DNA of 19,257 nucleotides from Fusobacteriaceae bacterium (GCA_030625925.1 DAOUPY010000002.1:1-19257); one strand, 5' to 3'; positions 1 through 6,604 are shown, counted from the stretch's first letter. Translations and numbers: made by a program. The notes: generated by a model from the sequence alone, not told the origin.

Positions 1-1947
1 AAGTAAAGGTACTGCTTGTCTTTGCATGTTTGATCCCATTAATGCTCTATTGGCATCATCATGCTCTAAGAAAGGAATTAATCCAGCTGATACAGATACT
101 ACCTGCTTAGGAGATACATCTAAATAATCTATCTTTTTACCATCTACCCATACAACTTCATGTCCAAATCTACATAATCCATCACCAGTGATTTCATGTG
201 TTTCTTCATCCATTACAGTATCGGCTTGGGCAATAAATAATCCCTCTTCCTCATCTGCTGCTAAATATCTGATATCCTCGAAATCAGCTATTCCATCTGT
301 TACTTTTACATATGGAGTTTCCATAAATCCATACTTATTTACTCTGGCATAAGTTGCTAAAGATCCTATAAGTCCGATGTTTGGTCCCTCTGGAGTTTCT
401 ATCGGGCAGACTCTTCCATAATGTGAATCATGTACGTCTCTAACCTCAAATCCTGCTCTTTCTCTCGAAAGACCTCCAGGTCCTAATGCAGATATTCTTC
501 TCTTATGAGTTAATTCTGCCAATGGATTAGATTGGTCCATGAATTGTGATAATTGACCTGATCCGAAGAAGTCTAAGATAAGTGCATTAAGAGGTCTAGT
601 ATTTAATAATGATTGCGGTGTAAGTGCAGATGCATCTTGTACAGTCATTTTTTCCTTTACCATCTTATTCATCTTAGCTAAGCCTGATCTGATTTGCATA
701 TGAAGTAGTTCTCCTACTCCTCTTACCCTTCTGTTAGAAAGATTATCTATATCATCTGTATGTCCGTCTCCACCATATAATCCTATTGCATATTTGATAG
801 TAGCCATTACATCTTCTTTAGTTAATACAACTATGTCTTCTGCAACTTCTAACTTTAATCTCTTGTTCATCTTGTATCTTCCAACTGAAGCAAAGTCATA
901 TCTTTGCGGGTTGAAGAACATTTGTCTAATAAGAGATCTAGCTGAATCTACAGTTACCATGTCTCCTGGTCTCAACTTTTTAAACACTTCCATTACAGCG
1001 TCATCTGAGTTTTCAGTTGTATCATCTAATAATGAATTAGCTAATACCTTATCTTCAGGTTTAACTTCCCAGTAAGTAAGAGTTTCTAATTTTTCATCTA
1101 TGATTTTTTCTACTGTCATCTCATCTATAACACTCTCTGCTTCTAAGATGATCTCTCCAGTTTCTTCATCGTAAACGTCTTCCTTTATGAAACTTCCCTC
1201 TATCTTAGTTCTAAGAACAGATAACAATTCGTCTCTGTTAGAGTACTTTTCATAGTATTCTGTAAGATCTTTTACTCTAGTTTCTAGTAGATCTTCCATT
1301 ATTTCTGCATTAGTCTCGTAGAAATCTACTGCCTTTAAGAATACAGGTGCTAATACCTTTTTCTTTCTGTCTATTTTTACATTCAAATAGTCATTTTTGT
1401 CAGTTTCAAATTCCAGCCAAGTTCCTTTGTATGGAATTATCTTACCTGTAAACATATCTTTAGCTGTTTGGATATTTACTTCCTTCGTAAAAGATACACC
1501 TGGTGATCTGTGTAGTTGTGAAACTACTACTCTTTCTGCACCGTTTATTATGAATGTAGCATATTCAGTCATTCTTGGAATCTCTCCGAAGTAAACTAAA
1601 CTTTCTTGTATTTCGTTCCCTGCTTTTTTATTTTCTAATCTAAGTCTAACTTTTAAAGAAGATGAAAAAGTTTTTCCTCTTTTTTTACACTCTAATTCGT
1701 CATTTAGTGGAGGTTCATTTTCATGTAACTCATACCCTACATAATCTAATTTAATGTCACCATTAGAAGATTCTATTGGAAATATTTCCTTAAAGGCTGC
1801 CTCTAATCCCTTGTTCTCTCTTGAAGTAGGATCTTTTTTAGCCTGTAAAAAGTCCTCATACGAGTTTAATTGGAATTCTAAGAAGTGAGGCATTGTACCT
1901 CTTTCTTTTATTCTTCCAAAACTAGTTCTTTTAATAAGCTTTGTCAT
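1..1947 (-). CDS. rpoB: RNA polymerase beta subunit, N-terminal part (partial)
   Basis: This is the beta subunit of DNA-directed RNA polymerase, the core transcription enzyme. The 649 codons seen run in frame to base 1, so the C-terminal half lies outside the window. The protein starts MTKLIKRTSFGRIKERG. The rifampicin-binding cluster is clear (GQLSQFMDQ, then THKRRISALGPGGL), followed by GRVCPIETPEGPNIGLIGS. D471, H481 and S486 correspond to E. coli D516, H526 and S531 and have the rifampicin-sensitive identities; the E. coli S509 position is Gly here. The ATG at 1947 is preceded by AAGGAG (1957-1962) at 9 nt spacing. It is the last gene of the ribosomal protein operon in view and is separated from rplL by a highly structured 206-nt spacer. 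rpoC would be expected next (inference). Confidence 0.98.
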   Translation of the reverse strand, partial: MTKLIKRTSFGRIKERGTMPHFLEFQLNSYEDFLQAKKDPTSRENKGLEAAFKEIFPIESSNGDIKLDYVGYELHENEPPLNDELECKKRGKTFSSSLKVRLRLENKKAGNEIQESLVYFGEIPRMTEYATFIINGAERVVVSQLHRSPGVSFTKEVNIQTAKDMFTGKIIPYKGTWLEFETDKNDYLNVKIDRKKKVLAPVFLKAVDFYETNAEIMEDLLETRVKDLTEYYEKYSNRDELLSVLRTKIEGSFIKEDVYDEETGEIILEAESVIDEMTVEKIIDEKLETLTYWEVKPEDKVLANSLLDDTTENSDDAVMEVFKKLRPGDMVTVDSARSLIRQMFFNPQRYDFASVGRYKMNKRLKLEVAEDIVVLTKEDVMATIKYAIGLYGGDGHTDDIDNLSNRRVRGVGELLHMQIRSGLAKMNKMVKEKMTVQDASALTPQSLLNTRPLNALILDFFGSGQLSQFMDQSNPLAELTHKRRISALGPGGLSRERAGFEVRDVHDSHYGRVCPIETPEGPNIGLIGSLATYARVNKYGFMETPYVKVTDGIADFEDIRYLAADEEEGLFIAQADTVMDEETHEITGDGLCRFGHEVVWVDGKKIDYLDVSPKQVVSVSAGLIPFLEHDDANRALMGSNMQRQAVPLL

Positions 1948-1970
1948 CAATTCACGCTCCTTATCTTTAT

Positions 1971-2081
1971 ATCATTGAAAATTAATAGTTAATACCTTGG
2001 GCCGATTTTCATCACTGCCCAATATATGAACTATTAATCTTTGATAAATTTATTTTATATTTTTTTTACTTTTTCAATGAT
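1971..2081 (-). ncRNA. Nested hairpin structure in the rpoB 5' leader (unassigned cis-RNA candidate)
   Basis: Read on the minus strand, this leader has an outer stem of 10-11 bp (2071-2081 with 1971-1981). It encloses an A/U-rich linker and an inner rod: 9-10 bp (2029-2038 with 1981-1990), then ATAT/GTAT, then TTGGGC/GCCCAA (2017-2022 with 1997-2002). The rod continues through an asymmetric AGU/G loop into GAU/AUC capped by a GAAA tetraloop. The 3' arms of the outer and inner stems are contiguous, so they could stack coaxially. The structure ends 8 nt upstream of the rpoB Shine-Dalgarno sequence. I do not recognise it as a named family. Regulation of rpoB translation or mRNA processing is inferred from position only. 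Confidence 0.6.
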
Positions 2082-2082
2082 T

Positions 2083-2118
2083 AAATAGGGCACTCTAAGC
2101 TAAAAGAGTGCCCTATTT
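2083..2118 (-). other. 14-bp perfect hairpin in the rplL-rpoB spacer (attenuator or processing site candidate)
   Basis: AAATAGGGCACTCT (2083-2096) pairs perfectly with AGAGTGCCCTATTT (2105-2118) around an 8-nt loop. Neither strand has a U run directly after the stem, so it is not a standard intrinsic terminator. In E. coli the rplL-rpoB spacer holds a partial attenuator and an RNase III site. A similar role here is inferred. Confidence 0.6.
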
Positions 2119-2153
2119 TATTCAATTAGTCAATTTTGGACTTAGAGAGTTAA

Positions 2154-2516
2154 TTACTTAACTTCTACTGTAGCTCCAGCTGCTTCTAATTTAGCTGCAA
2201 CTTCAGCTGCTTCATCTTTAGAAACTCCTTCTTTAACTTTTCCACCTTCAGTTTCTGCTAAACCTTTAGCTTCTTTAAGACCTAATCCAGTGATAGCTCT
2301 TAATTCTTTGATTACAGCTATTTTCTTAGCTCCTGCTGACATGATGATTACATCAAATTCAGTTTGCTCTTCTACTGCTGCTGCTGCTCCTGCTACTGCT
2401 ACCGGTGCTGCTGCTGTTACTCCAAAGTGATTTTCTAATGCTTCAACTACTTCTTTTAATTCTAATACAGTCATTGCTTCTAAATCAGCGATGAAAGTTT
2501 CTTGGTTAAATGCCAT
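2154..2516 (-). CDS. rplL: 50S ribosomal protein bL12 (L7/L12)
   Basis: This is the ribosomal stalk protein that recruits translational GTPases. It forms dimers that bind the C-terminal helix of L10. The 120 aa length is standard. The N-terminal dimerisation domain (about 1-33) is followed by an Ala-rich hinge (about 34-50, with [11 protein letters not shown]) and the globular C-terminal domain (about 53-120), with the factor-binding helix motif [14 protein letters not shown] and the usual end GATVEVK. The ATG at 2516 follows a TAGGAGG ribosome binding site. It lies 97 nt after rplJ in the same operon. That spacer can form a small hairpin (2543-2562). Confidence 0.99.
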   Translation of the reverse strand: MAFNQETFIADLEAMTVLELKEVVEALENHFGVTAAAPVAVAGAAAAVEEQTEFDVIIMSAGAKKIAVIKELRAITGLGLKEAKGLAETEGGKVKEGVSKDEAAEVAAKLEAAGATVEVK

Positions 2517-2542
2517 TTTTATGTTCCTCCTAATTTTTATTT

Positions 2543-2562
2543 GGTAAGCTCAAAGCCATACC
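2543..2562 (-). other. Small hairpin between rplJ and rplL
   Basis: GGTAAGCT (2543-2550) can pair with AGCCATACC (2554-2562) with one bulged base and one G-U pair around a 3-nt loop, just upstream of the rplL ribosome binding site. A second hairpin, TGATC-GTGA-GATCA on the minus strand, lies near 2582-2597 and has a GNRA loop. Their role is unknown; they may influence the high relative expression of L12. Confidence 0.35.
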
Positions 2563-2613
2563 TTAATATTCTTAATTTATTTTGATCTCACGATCATATT
2601 TTAAAGCAGAGAA

Positions 2614-3108
2614 TTACGCCTCTTCTTTTTGATCAGCGATAGCTACGATACCGTATGCTAACTTTCTGATTGGTCCTAACATTCCATTTAATATCATAGA
2701 TAATAATGCGTCTCTTGATGGTAAAGTCGCTAATGCTTCTATTTCAGAAACCTCAACTCTTTTCCCTTCAGAGTAACCACCTTTGATGTTAAATAAATCT
2801 TTTTTACCTTTACCAAATTCGTAAACCACTTTAGCTGGTGCTACTGCATCTTCATATCCAAACGCAAATGCTGTAGTTCCCTCTAAAAGATCGTCAAATG
2901 AATCTGTTACACCTGCCTCAGTTAAAGCTATTTTGAATAATCTATTCTTAGCTACTAAGTATTCAGATCCAGATTCTCTTAATTGTTTCTTAACTTCAGT
3001 ATCATCTTTTGCATTGATACCTTGATAATCAACAAGTACGATTGTTTTAGCGTCTTTGATTTTTTGAGCTAATTCTGCTACTACTAATTTTTTCGCTTCA
3101 GTTGCCAT
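2614..3108 (-). CDS. rplJ: 50S ribosomal protein uL10
   Basis: L10 anchors the L12 dimers to the ribosome and, with L12, represses its own mRNA through the L10 leader. The protein is 164 aa from ATG 3108 (MATEAKKLVVAEL). An in-frame GTG at 3120 also exists but overlaps the Shine-Dalgarno sequence AGGAGGT (about 3119-3125), so I reject it as the start. The N-terminal rRNA-binding domain includes AKTIVLVDYQGI and YLVAKNRLFKIAL. The C-terminal helix (MLGPIRKLAYGIVAIADQ) is the L12-binding part. The gene is preceded by a clear L10 leader and followed by rplL. Confidence 0.98.
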   Translation of the reverse strand: MATEAKKLVVAELAQKIKDAKTIVLVDYQGINAKDDTEVKKQLRESGSEYLVAKNRLFKIALTEAGVTDSFDDLLEGTTAFAFGYEDAVAPAKVVYEFGKGKKDLFNIKGGYSEGKRVEVSEIEALATLPSRDALLSMILNGMLGPIRKLAYGIVAIADQKEEA

Positions 3109-3140
3109 TCTTCTAGTCACCTCCTCTTTAAATTAAAATA

Positions 3141-3173
3141 ATCTCTGCCTAAAGGTTTAGTAAAGACAGAGAT
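3141..3173 (-). terminator. Attenuator-type terminator hairpin in the rplJ leader
   Basis: On the minus strand ATCTCTGTCT (3164-3173) pairs with AGGCAGAGAT (3141-3150), about 10 bp with one wobble pair, around a 13-nt loop. It is followed by UUAUUUUAAUUU. Its 5' arm shares bases 3164-3169 with the closing stem of the L10 leader (TAAAGACAG, 3161-3169), so the two structures exclude each other. This layout suggests L10-dependent transcription attenuation. Confidence 0.6.
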
Positions 3174-3261
3174 CATTTCTGATAGGTGAGGTTATAAGCT
3201 TTGTATTCAAAACTGTATAAACCTCGGTAGGATTTACGGTTTTCACCACCTACTGTCTTTA
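3161..3261 (-). ncRNA. Ribosomal protein L10 leader RNA
   Basis: This cis-regulatory leader binds L10(L12)4 and controls rplJ-rplL. The visible parts are a closing stem of 9 bp (3253-3261 with 3161-3169), a second stem TAGGTG/CACCTA, and a terminal arm GAGGTTTATA/TATAACCTC. The conserved segment CCGTAAATCCTACCGAGG lies between them on the minus strand. Order, spacing and sequence match the known L10 leader family. It sits between the rplA stop codon and rplJ. Confidence 0.92.
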
Positions 3262-3267
3262 GTTCAA

Positions 3268-3296
3268 TTTATAGTTTAAAAAAAGTTAAACTTTAA
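3268..3296 (-). promoter_or_regulatory. Possible weak internal promoter before the L10 leader
   Basis: On the minus strand TTAAAG (3291-3296) and TATAAA (3268-3273) are separated by 17 nt and lie just upstream of the L10 leader. The -10 is good but the -35 is poor and the region is simply A/T-rich. An AT-only inverted repeat (AGTTTAA/TTAAACT) overlaps it. Confidence 0.3.
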
Positions 3297-3300
3297 TTAA

Positions 3301-4011
3301 TTAAGCTTCTAAATATTTAGAAACTAGGATAGGATCAATTTTGATTCCAGGTCCCATAGTTAATGATAAAGCTACAGTTCTAAGGTATTGACCTTTAGCT
3401 GCTGATGGCTTTAATCTTTCGATTTCTGCCATGAATGCTTTGAAGTTATCTTCAATTTGCTCATCTGTGAAATCTACTTTTCCAATTCCTACATGAATAG
3501 ATCCTAATTTGTCTACTCTGAATGCAAGTTTTCCTCTTTTGAATTCAGATACTGCTTGCTCTACGTTAGTAGTTACAGTTCCTGATTTAGGATTAGGCAT
3601 TAAACCTTTAGTTCCTAAAGTTCTACCTAATTTTCCTAACTTAGGCATCATGTCTGGTGTAGCGATTACTACATCAAAATCAAACCAACCTTTTTGGATT
3701 TGCTCGATATATTCTTCTGCTCCTGCATAGTCTGCTCCTGCATCTAATGCTTTTTGTATGTTTTCACCTTGAGTGATTACTAATACTTTAGTTGTCTTAC
3801 CAGAACCATGAGGTAATACTACAGTTCCTCTTACTTGTTGGTCAGCATGTCTAGGATCTACTCCTAATCTTAATGCAACTTCAACAGTTTCTACGAAATT
3901 TGCAGTTTTAGTTTTTGCAACTAATTCTAATGCATCTTTAACTTCATATAATTTACCAGTCTCTACTAATTTAGCAGCTTCTACGTATTTTTTAGCTTTT
4001 TTGTTTGCCAT
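3301..4011 (-). CDS. rplA: 50S ribosomal protein uL1
   Basis: L1 forms the mobile L1 stalk at the ribosomal E site and typically represses the rplK-rplA mRNA. The length is 236 aa, usual for bacterial L1. It contains the family signature around [10 protein letters not shown] and the segment [19 protein letters not shown]. The ATG at 4011 ([16 protein letters not shown]) follows TAAGGAGG. It is preceded by rplK with a 99-nt spacer holding a GTGG/CCAC hairpin and followed by the L10 leader. Confidence 0.99.
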   Translation of the reverse strand: MANKKAKKYVEAAKLVETGKLYEVKDALELVAKTKTANFVETVEVALRLGVDPRHADQQVRGTVVLPHGSGKTTKVLVITQGENIQKALDAGADYAGAEEYIEQIQKGWFDFDVVIATPDMMPKLGKLGRTLGTKGLMPNPKSGTVTTNVEQAVSEFKRGKLAFRVDKLGSIHVGIGKVDFTDEQIEDNFKAFMAEIERLKPSAAKGQYLRTVALSLTMGPGIKIDPILVSKYLEA

Positions 4012-4030
4012 TATTACTTTTCCTCCTTAT

Positions 4031-4059
4031 GTGGCTTAAGCGAACTTGCGTCCTACCAC
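4031..4059 (-). other. GTGG/CCAC hairpin upstream of rplA
   Basis: On the minus strand GTGG (4056-4059) and CCAC (4031-4034) enclose GGAC-GCAA-GTTC, a short stem with a GNRA-type loop. The outer arm ends directly against the rplA ribosome binding site. It resembles the L1-type site before rplK in its outer stem but lacks the GGGAG element. Confidence 0.4.
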
Positions 4060-4110
4060 TTAATTATCAACAATGTGATATATATTGAAATTTAAAATAT
4101 TAAATTAAGA

Positions 4111-4536
4111 TTAACCTTCTATTTTGATTCCCATTGATCTTGCAGATCCTGCAATGATACTCATAGCTGCTTCTAATGATCCAGCGTTTAAGTCTACCAT
4201 CTTAGTTTCAGCAATCTCTTGAACTTGTGCACTAGTTACTGTTCCAGCAACTTCAGTCTTTGAATTTCCAGCTGCTGATTTAATTCCAGCTGCTTTCTTT
4301 AATAAGTCTGATGCAGGTGGAGTCTTTAATACAAATGTGAAAGATCTATCAGAATAAACTTTGATCTCTACCGGTATTATAAATCCAGCCTTATCTTGAG
4401 TTTTTGAGTTGAATGCTTTACAGAATTCCATAATGTTTACACCATGTTGACCTAATGCTGGTCCAACTGGTGGTGCCGGGTTTGCTTTCCCTGCTTGTAA
4501 TTGTAATTTAATTAATCCGATTACGTCTTTTGCCAT
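4111..4536 (-). CDS. rplK: 50S ribosomal protein uL11
   Basis: L11 forms the base of the GTPase-associated centre with the 23S rRNA thiostrepton loop. The length of 141 aa is typical. The N-terminal domain has the proline-rich segment [20 protein letters not shown]. The C-terminal RNA-binding domain has [16 protein letters not shown] and ends with [12 protein letters not shown], as usual. The ATG at 4536 follows TGGAGG. An L1-type RNA site lies between nusG and this gene, suggesting L1 autoregulation of rplK-rplA. Confidence 0.99.
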   Translation of the reverse strand: MAKDVIGLIKLQLQAGKANPAPPVGPALGQHGVNIMEFCKAFNSKTQDKAGFIIPVEIKVYSDRSFTFVLKTPPASDLLKKAAGIKSAAGNSKTEVAGTVTSAQVQEIAETKMVDLNAGSLEAAMSIIAGSARSMGIKIEG

Positions 4537-4559
4537 TTTTTGCTACCTCCATAATTTCC

Positions 4560-4590
4560 TTGTGGTTTTAATGATTTACTCTCCCACCTT
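4560..4590 (-). promoter_or_regulatory. Probable L1 protein binding site in the rplK leader
   Basis: On the minus strand AGGTGGGAGAG and TTAAAACCACAAGG face each other, with GTGG (4584-4587) pairing with CCAC (4562-4565) and a GGGAG/AAA-type internal loop. Such GUGGGAG...ACCAC elements in front of rplK are known L1 operator sites that mimic 23S rRNA. The inner stem is short here, so the match is good but not certain. Confidence 0.6.
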
Positions 4591-4614
4591 TGAAAAGATT
4601 GTTAGTTATTCTAA

Positions 4615-5217
4615 TTAAGTCATTACTTTCTTAACTTCATTTACCCCAATCTCTACAGGAGTCATTCTACCAAACATATCTATCATTATTTTTACTTTTC
4701 CATGTTCTAAGTCAATATTATTAACTTCTCCAACACTTCCAACAAAACCGCCCTCAAGCAGCTCTACCATATCCCCAACTACGAAATCCAATATGACCTC
4801 TTCCTTAGGTTCTGGTTTTTCTTCTCCTTCTTCTCCTAAGAATCTAAGGATACTAGTTACTTCCTCATCTTCCATAGGGATAGGATCAGATCCAATACCA
4901 ACAAATCCTGTTACACCGTTAGTGTTTCTGATTACATACCATGCATCAGAGTCAACACTGTACCATATACCATCGTTTGTCTCTTCTCTAACTGCTTCCA
5001 TTTCTATCATTACGTAACCTGGAAATAATTTCCTAAAAACGATTTTTTCTTTACCGTTTTTAATTTCTTTTATTTCTTCTTCAGGAACCACAATTCTAAA
5101 AACTTTATCTGTCAATTCAAGTGTCTGAATTCTTTTTTCTAAATCAGCTTTTACTTTTTTTTCATAACTGGAATACGTATGAATCATATACCATTTTTTT
5201 TCTATTGTTCTTTCCAT
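4615..5217 (-). CDS. nusG: Transcription termination/antitermination factor NusG
   Basis: NusG binds the RNA polymerase clamp and links it to Rho, S10 or the ribosome. The NGN domain spans about residues 7-125 (WYMIHTYSSYEKKVK; FRKLFPGYVMIEM). The KOW domain spans about 143-200 (VVGDMVELLEGGFVGSVGEV). An acidic, proline-containing linker (about 128-141, GEEGEEKPEPKEE) makes it 200 aa, somewhat longer than the common ~180. The start is ATG 5217. Its ribosome binding site GGAGGG is formed by the last codons of secE, with 3 nt between the genes, so the two are translationally close. Confidence 0.98.
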   Translation of the reverse strand: MERTIEKKWYMIHTYSSYEKKVKADLEKRIQTLELTDKVFRIVVPEEEIKEIKNGKEKIVFRKLFPGYVMIEMEAVREETNDGIWYSVDSDAWYVIRNTNGVTGFVGIGSDPIPMEDEEVTSILRFLGEEGEEKPEPKEEVILDFVVGDMVELLEGGFVGSVGEVNNIDLEHGKVKIMIDMFGRMTPVEIGVNEVKKVMT

Positions 5218-5220
5218 AAA

Positions 5221-5406
5221 TTACCCTCCAAAAAAGGTACCCATCATCTTAAGTATCCTCGAAGCTATCACGTCAAAAGCACCCACATAGATACTCACCG
5301 CGACACTCATAGCTGCAACAAGTAACGTTGACTTAACAGTTTCATCTTTGTTAGGCCATACGACTTTCTTATATTCAGTCTTAACGTTCTGTAACAAAGT
5401 ATTCAT
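5221..5406 (-). CDS. secE: Preprotein translocase subunit SecE
   Basis: SecE is the small membrane subunit that clamps SecY. The 61-aa form starts at ATG 5406 (MNTLLQNVKTEYKKVVWPNKDE). The KVVWP motif marks the amphipathic helix, and a single membrane segment follows (about residues 26-50). An in-frame GTG at 5415 lies inside the AAGGTGG ribosome binding site and is unlikely to be the start. The position between tRNA-Trp and nusG is typical. Confidence 0.96.
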   Translation of the reverse strand: MNTLLQNVKTEYKKVVWPNKDETVKSTLLVAAMSVAVSIYVGAFDVIASRILKMMGTFFGG

Positions 5407-5429
5407 ATTAACCACCTTAAAGTATAAAA

Positions 5430-5505
5430 TGGCAGTCCAGTAGGGACTCGAACCCTAAACCCACGGTTTTGGAGACCGTTACTCTACCAATTGAGCCACT
5501 GAACT
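5430..5505 (-). tRNA. tRNA-Trp (anticodon CCA)
   Basis: This is a complete 76-nt cloverleaf: acceptor AGTTCAG/CTGGACT, D stem GCTC/GAGT, anticodon stem ACGGT/ACCGT with loop CTCCAAA, T stem TAGGG/CCCTA with loop TTCGAGT. It has discriminator G and an encoded CCA (5430-5432). It sits between rpmG and secE on the same strand and must be cut out of the operon transcript. A tRNA-Trp in front of secE is known from several phyla, including Bacteroidota. Confidence 0.97.
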
Positions 5506-5535
5506 GCATGTTGTTAAGCTATGTCTTTCCAAGAA

Positions 5536-5688
5536 TTACTTCTTAGTTTCTTTATGCACAGTTACTTTTTTATCCCACTTACAGAATTTTTTTAATTCAA
5601 TTCTACCATCCGTGTTTTTTTTGTTTTTAGAAGTACTGTAGTTTCTTCTCTTACATTCTGTACATTCCATTAAAATGTTTACTCTCAT
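5536..5688 (-). CDS. rpmG: 50S ribosomal protein bL33
   Basis: This small 50S subunit protein has 50 aa ([17 protein letters not shown] ... VTVHKETKK). The ATG at 5688 follows GGAGGTG. The first zinc-knuckle pair is present (C9, C12), but the second reads C36-K-W-D39, so one of the four usual ligands is Asp instead of Cys. The gene lies first in the operon behind a good promoter, with tRNA-Trp 30 nt downstream. This is the place it holds in Firmicutes between sigH and secE. Confidence 0.95.
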   Translation of the reverse strand: MRVNILMECTECKRRNYSTSKNKKNTDGRIELKKFCKWDKKVTVHKETKK

Positions 5689-5729
5689 TTCTTTACACCT
5701 CCACTCATCATATCGGAATTGCTATCCTC

Positions 5730-5747
5730 CCACAATTTCAATTGTGG
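5730..5747 (-). other. Inverted repeat in the rpmG 5' leader
   Basis: CCACAATT (5730-5737) and AATTGTGG (5740-5747) are perfect inverted repeats, lying between the rpmG promoter and its ribosome binding site. It could be an mRNA-stabilising hairpin or an operator-like palindrome. No specific factor can be named. Confidence 0.4.
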
Positions 5748-5782
5748 TGCATGAGCCAAAAATTCGCTCACAAACATAGATA

Positions 5783-5811
5783 ATGATATCATACATAATA
5801 CAAAAAGTCAA
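5783..5811 (-). promoter_or_regulatory. Sigma-70-type promoter of the rpmG-secE-nusG-rpl-rpoB operon
   Basis: On the minus strand TTGACT (5806-5811) and TATCAT (5783-5788) are separated by exactly 17 nt. An A/T-rich stretch lies upstream, as in strong ribosomal promoters. Transcription would start near 5775 and give a leader of roughly 85 nt. Confidence 0.75.
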
Positions 5812-5875
5812 TAATTTTCAAAGTTTTTTTATATCTTTTCTGTGTTTTTTTTTACCCCTTTAACTCCCCCTATAA

Positions 5876-5897
5876 AACCCACGTTTCCTCGTGGTTT
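5876..5897 (-). terminator. Weak second hairpin downstream of the leuS-omp terminator
   Basis: On the minus strand CCACG (5890-5894) pairs with CGTGG (5879-5883) around AGGAAA. The flanking A/T pairs extend the stem past one bulge, and GTTTTAT follows. It lies just past the strong terminator and may act as a backup. Confidence 0.35.
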
Positions 5898-5916
5898 CTT
5901 ATATATATCCAGGCTC

Positions 5917-5955
5917 AAAAACAATTAAAAGAACCCTTGAAAAAATCAAGGGTTC
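5917..5955 (-). terminator. Intrinsic terminator of the murA-sigH-leuS-omp operon
   Basis: On the minus strand GAACCCTTGA (5946-5955) pairs perfectly with TCAAGGGTTC (5931-5940) around five T residues. It is followed by TTTTAATTGTTTTT. It separates the outer membrane protein gene from the rpmG promoter. The stretch 5956-6057 between it and the gene holds only an imperfect inverted repeat (5966-5988). Confidence 0.88.
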
Positions 5956-6057
5956 GGAGAGAGTTATGAAAAAGTTACTACTTTTCATGTACACATATTA
6001 CCACTGTTATCTTAGAACAACCTTAGAAAAAAATTAATTTACCGTTAGTTTGTTACC

Positions 6058-6588
6058 CTACCAAAAATTATACCCCAAGGTCAAAGACACCATCTCTACA
6101 TTATCTTTTCCACTGGGATTATTTTTCACTTCAGAGATTGAGTAAAGGAGTTCTCCCTGGAAGGAACTTAAAAACTCTACTCCTACACCCACAGCTCCAT
6201 AGGCGCCTCCATCAGCTTTAGATTCTCCATTATAATCTGTATCATCATTTACCACAAAGTTTTTCCCCAGTCTAGCCACCACATAAGGTTTTACAGCTAC
6301 TGGTATGATATTGAACTTGGCAAATACATATACAGGAGCCAGATCATATCCAATATTTTTTTGCTCCGAGGAATTATCATATTTTAAATTTCCATTATAA
6401 GCTACACCCGCTCCCAGATCTACAAAACCTAAAAATCCCTGACTAAGTTCCAACCCAGCATTGTAACCTGGATCTTCCGTCTGTTTACTTCCTGTACCTT
6501 GAACGATTCCACCTTTTACCCATATATCCAAAGCCAGAGCGTTTAACGACATCACAGTAAACATCAATACAACTAAAATTCTCTTCAT
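6058..6588 (-). CDS. Small outer membrane beta-barrel protein (hypothetical porin-like)
   Basis: The product has 176 aa. A signal peptide (MKRILVVLMFTVMSLNALA, cleavage near residue 19) is followed by alternating hydrophobic/polar strands with Gly and aromatic residues (WVKGGIVQG, GFVDLGAGVAYNG, GAYGAVGVGVEF). The last residues are SLTLGYNFW, an aromatic C-terminus of the kind recognised by the outer membrane assembly machinery. The length suggests an 8-strand barrel. The start at 6588 follows GGGAGG. It begins 16 nt after the leuS stop and ends at the strong terminator, so it is the last gene of that operon. The function is unknown; transport or adhesion cannot be decided from the sequence. 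Confidence 0.8.
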   Translation of the reverse strand: MKRILVVLMFTVMSLNALALDIWVKGGIVQGTGSKQTEDPGYNAGLELSQGFLGFVDLGAGVAYNGNLKYDNSSEQKNIGYDLAPVYVFAKFNIIPVAVKPYVVARLGKNFVVNDDTDYNGESKADGGAYGAVGVGVEFLSSFQGELLYSISEVKNNPSGKDNVEMVSLTLGYNFW

Positions 6589-6604
6589 GATTTTTCCTCC
6601 CTTT

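Noticed and set aside
471..580. Rifampicin-resistance substitutions in the rpoB cluster
   Set aside because: D471, H481 and S486 (E. coli D516, H526, S531) have wild-type identities; the Gly at the E. coli S509 position alone is not evidence of resistance.
794..1594. Plus-strand ORFs within rpoB
   Set aside because: They are antisense to an unbroken, well-conserved rpoB frame.
3109..3120. Upstream GTG start for rplJ (adds MTRR)
   Set aside because: The GTG overlaps the Shine-Dalgarno sequence; the ATG at 3108 has normal spacing and a typical L10 N-terminus.
5407..5415. Upstream GTG start for secE (adds MVN)
   Set aside because: It lies within the AAGGTGG ribosome binding site; ATG 5406 fits better.
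5966..6037. Plus-strand 23-codon ORF (begins MKKLLLFMYTYYH) with a GGAGAG ribosome binding-like site
   Set aside because: No promoter, it lies just after a minus-strand terminator, and the sequence is better explained as an imperfect inverted repeat downstream of the barrel gene.
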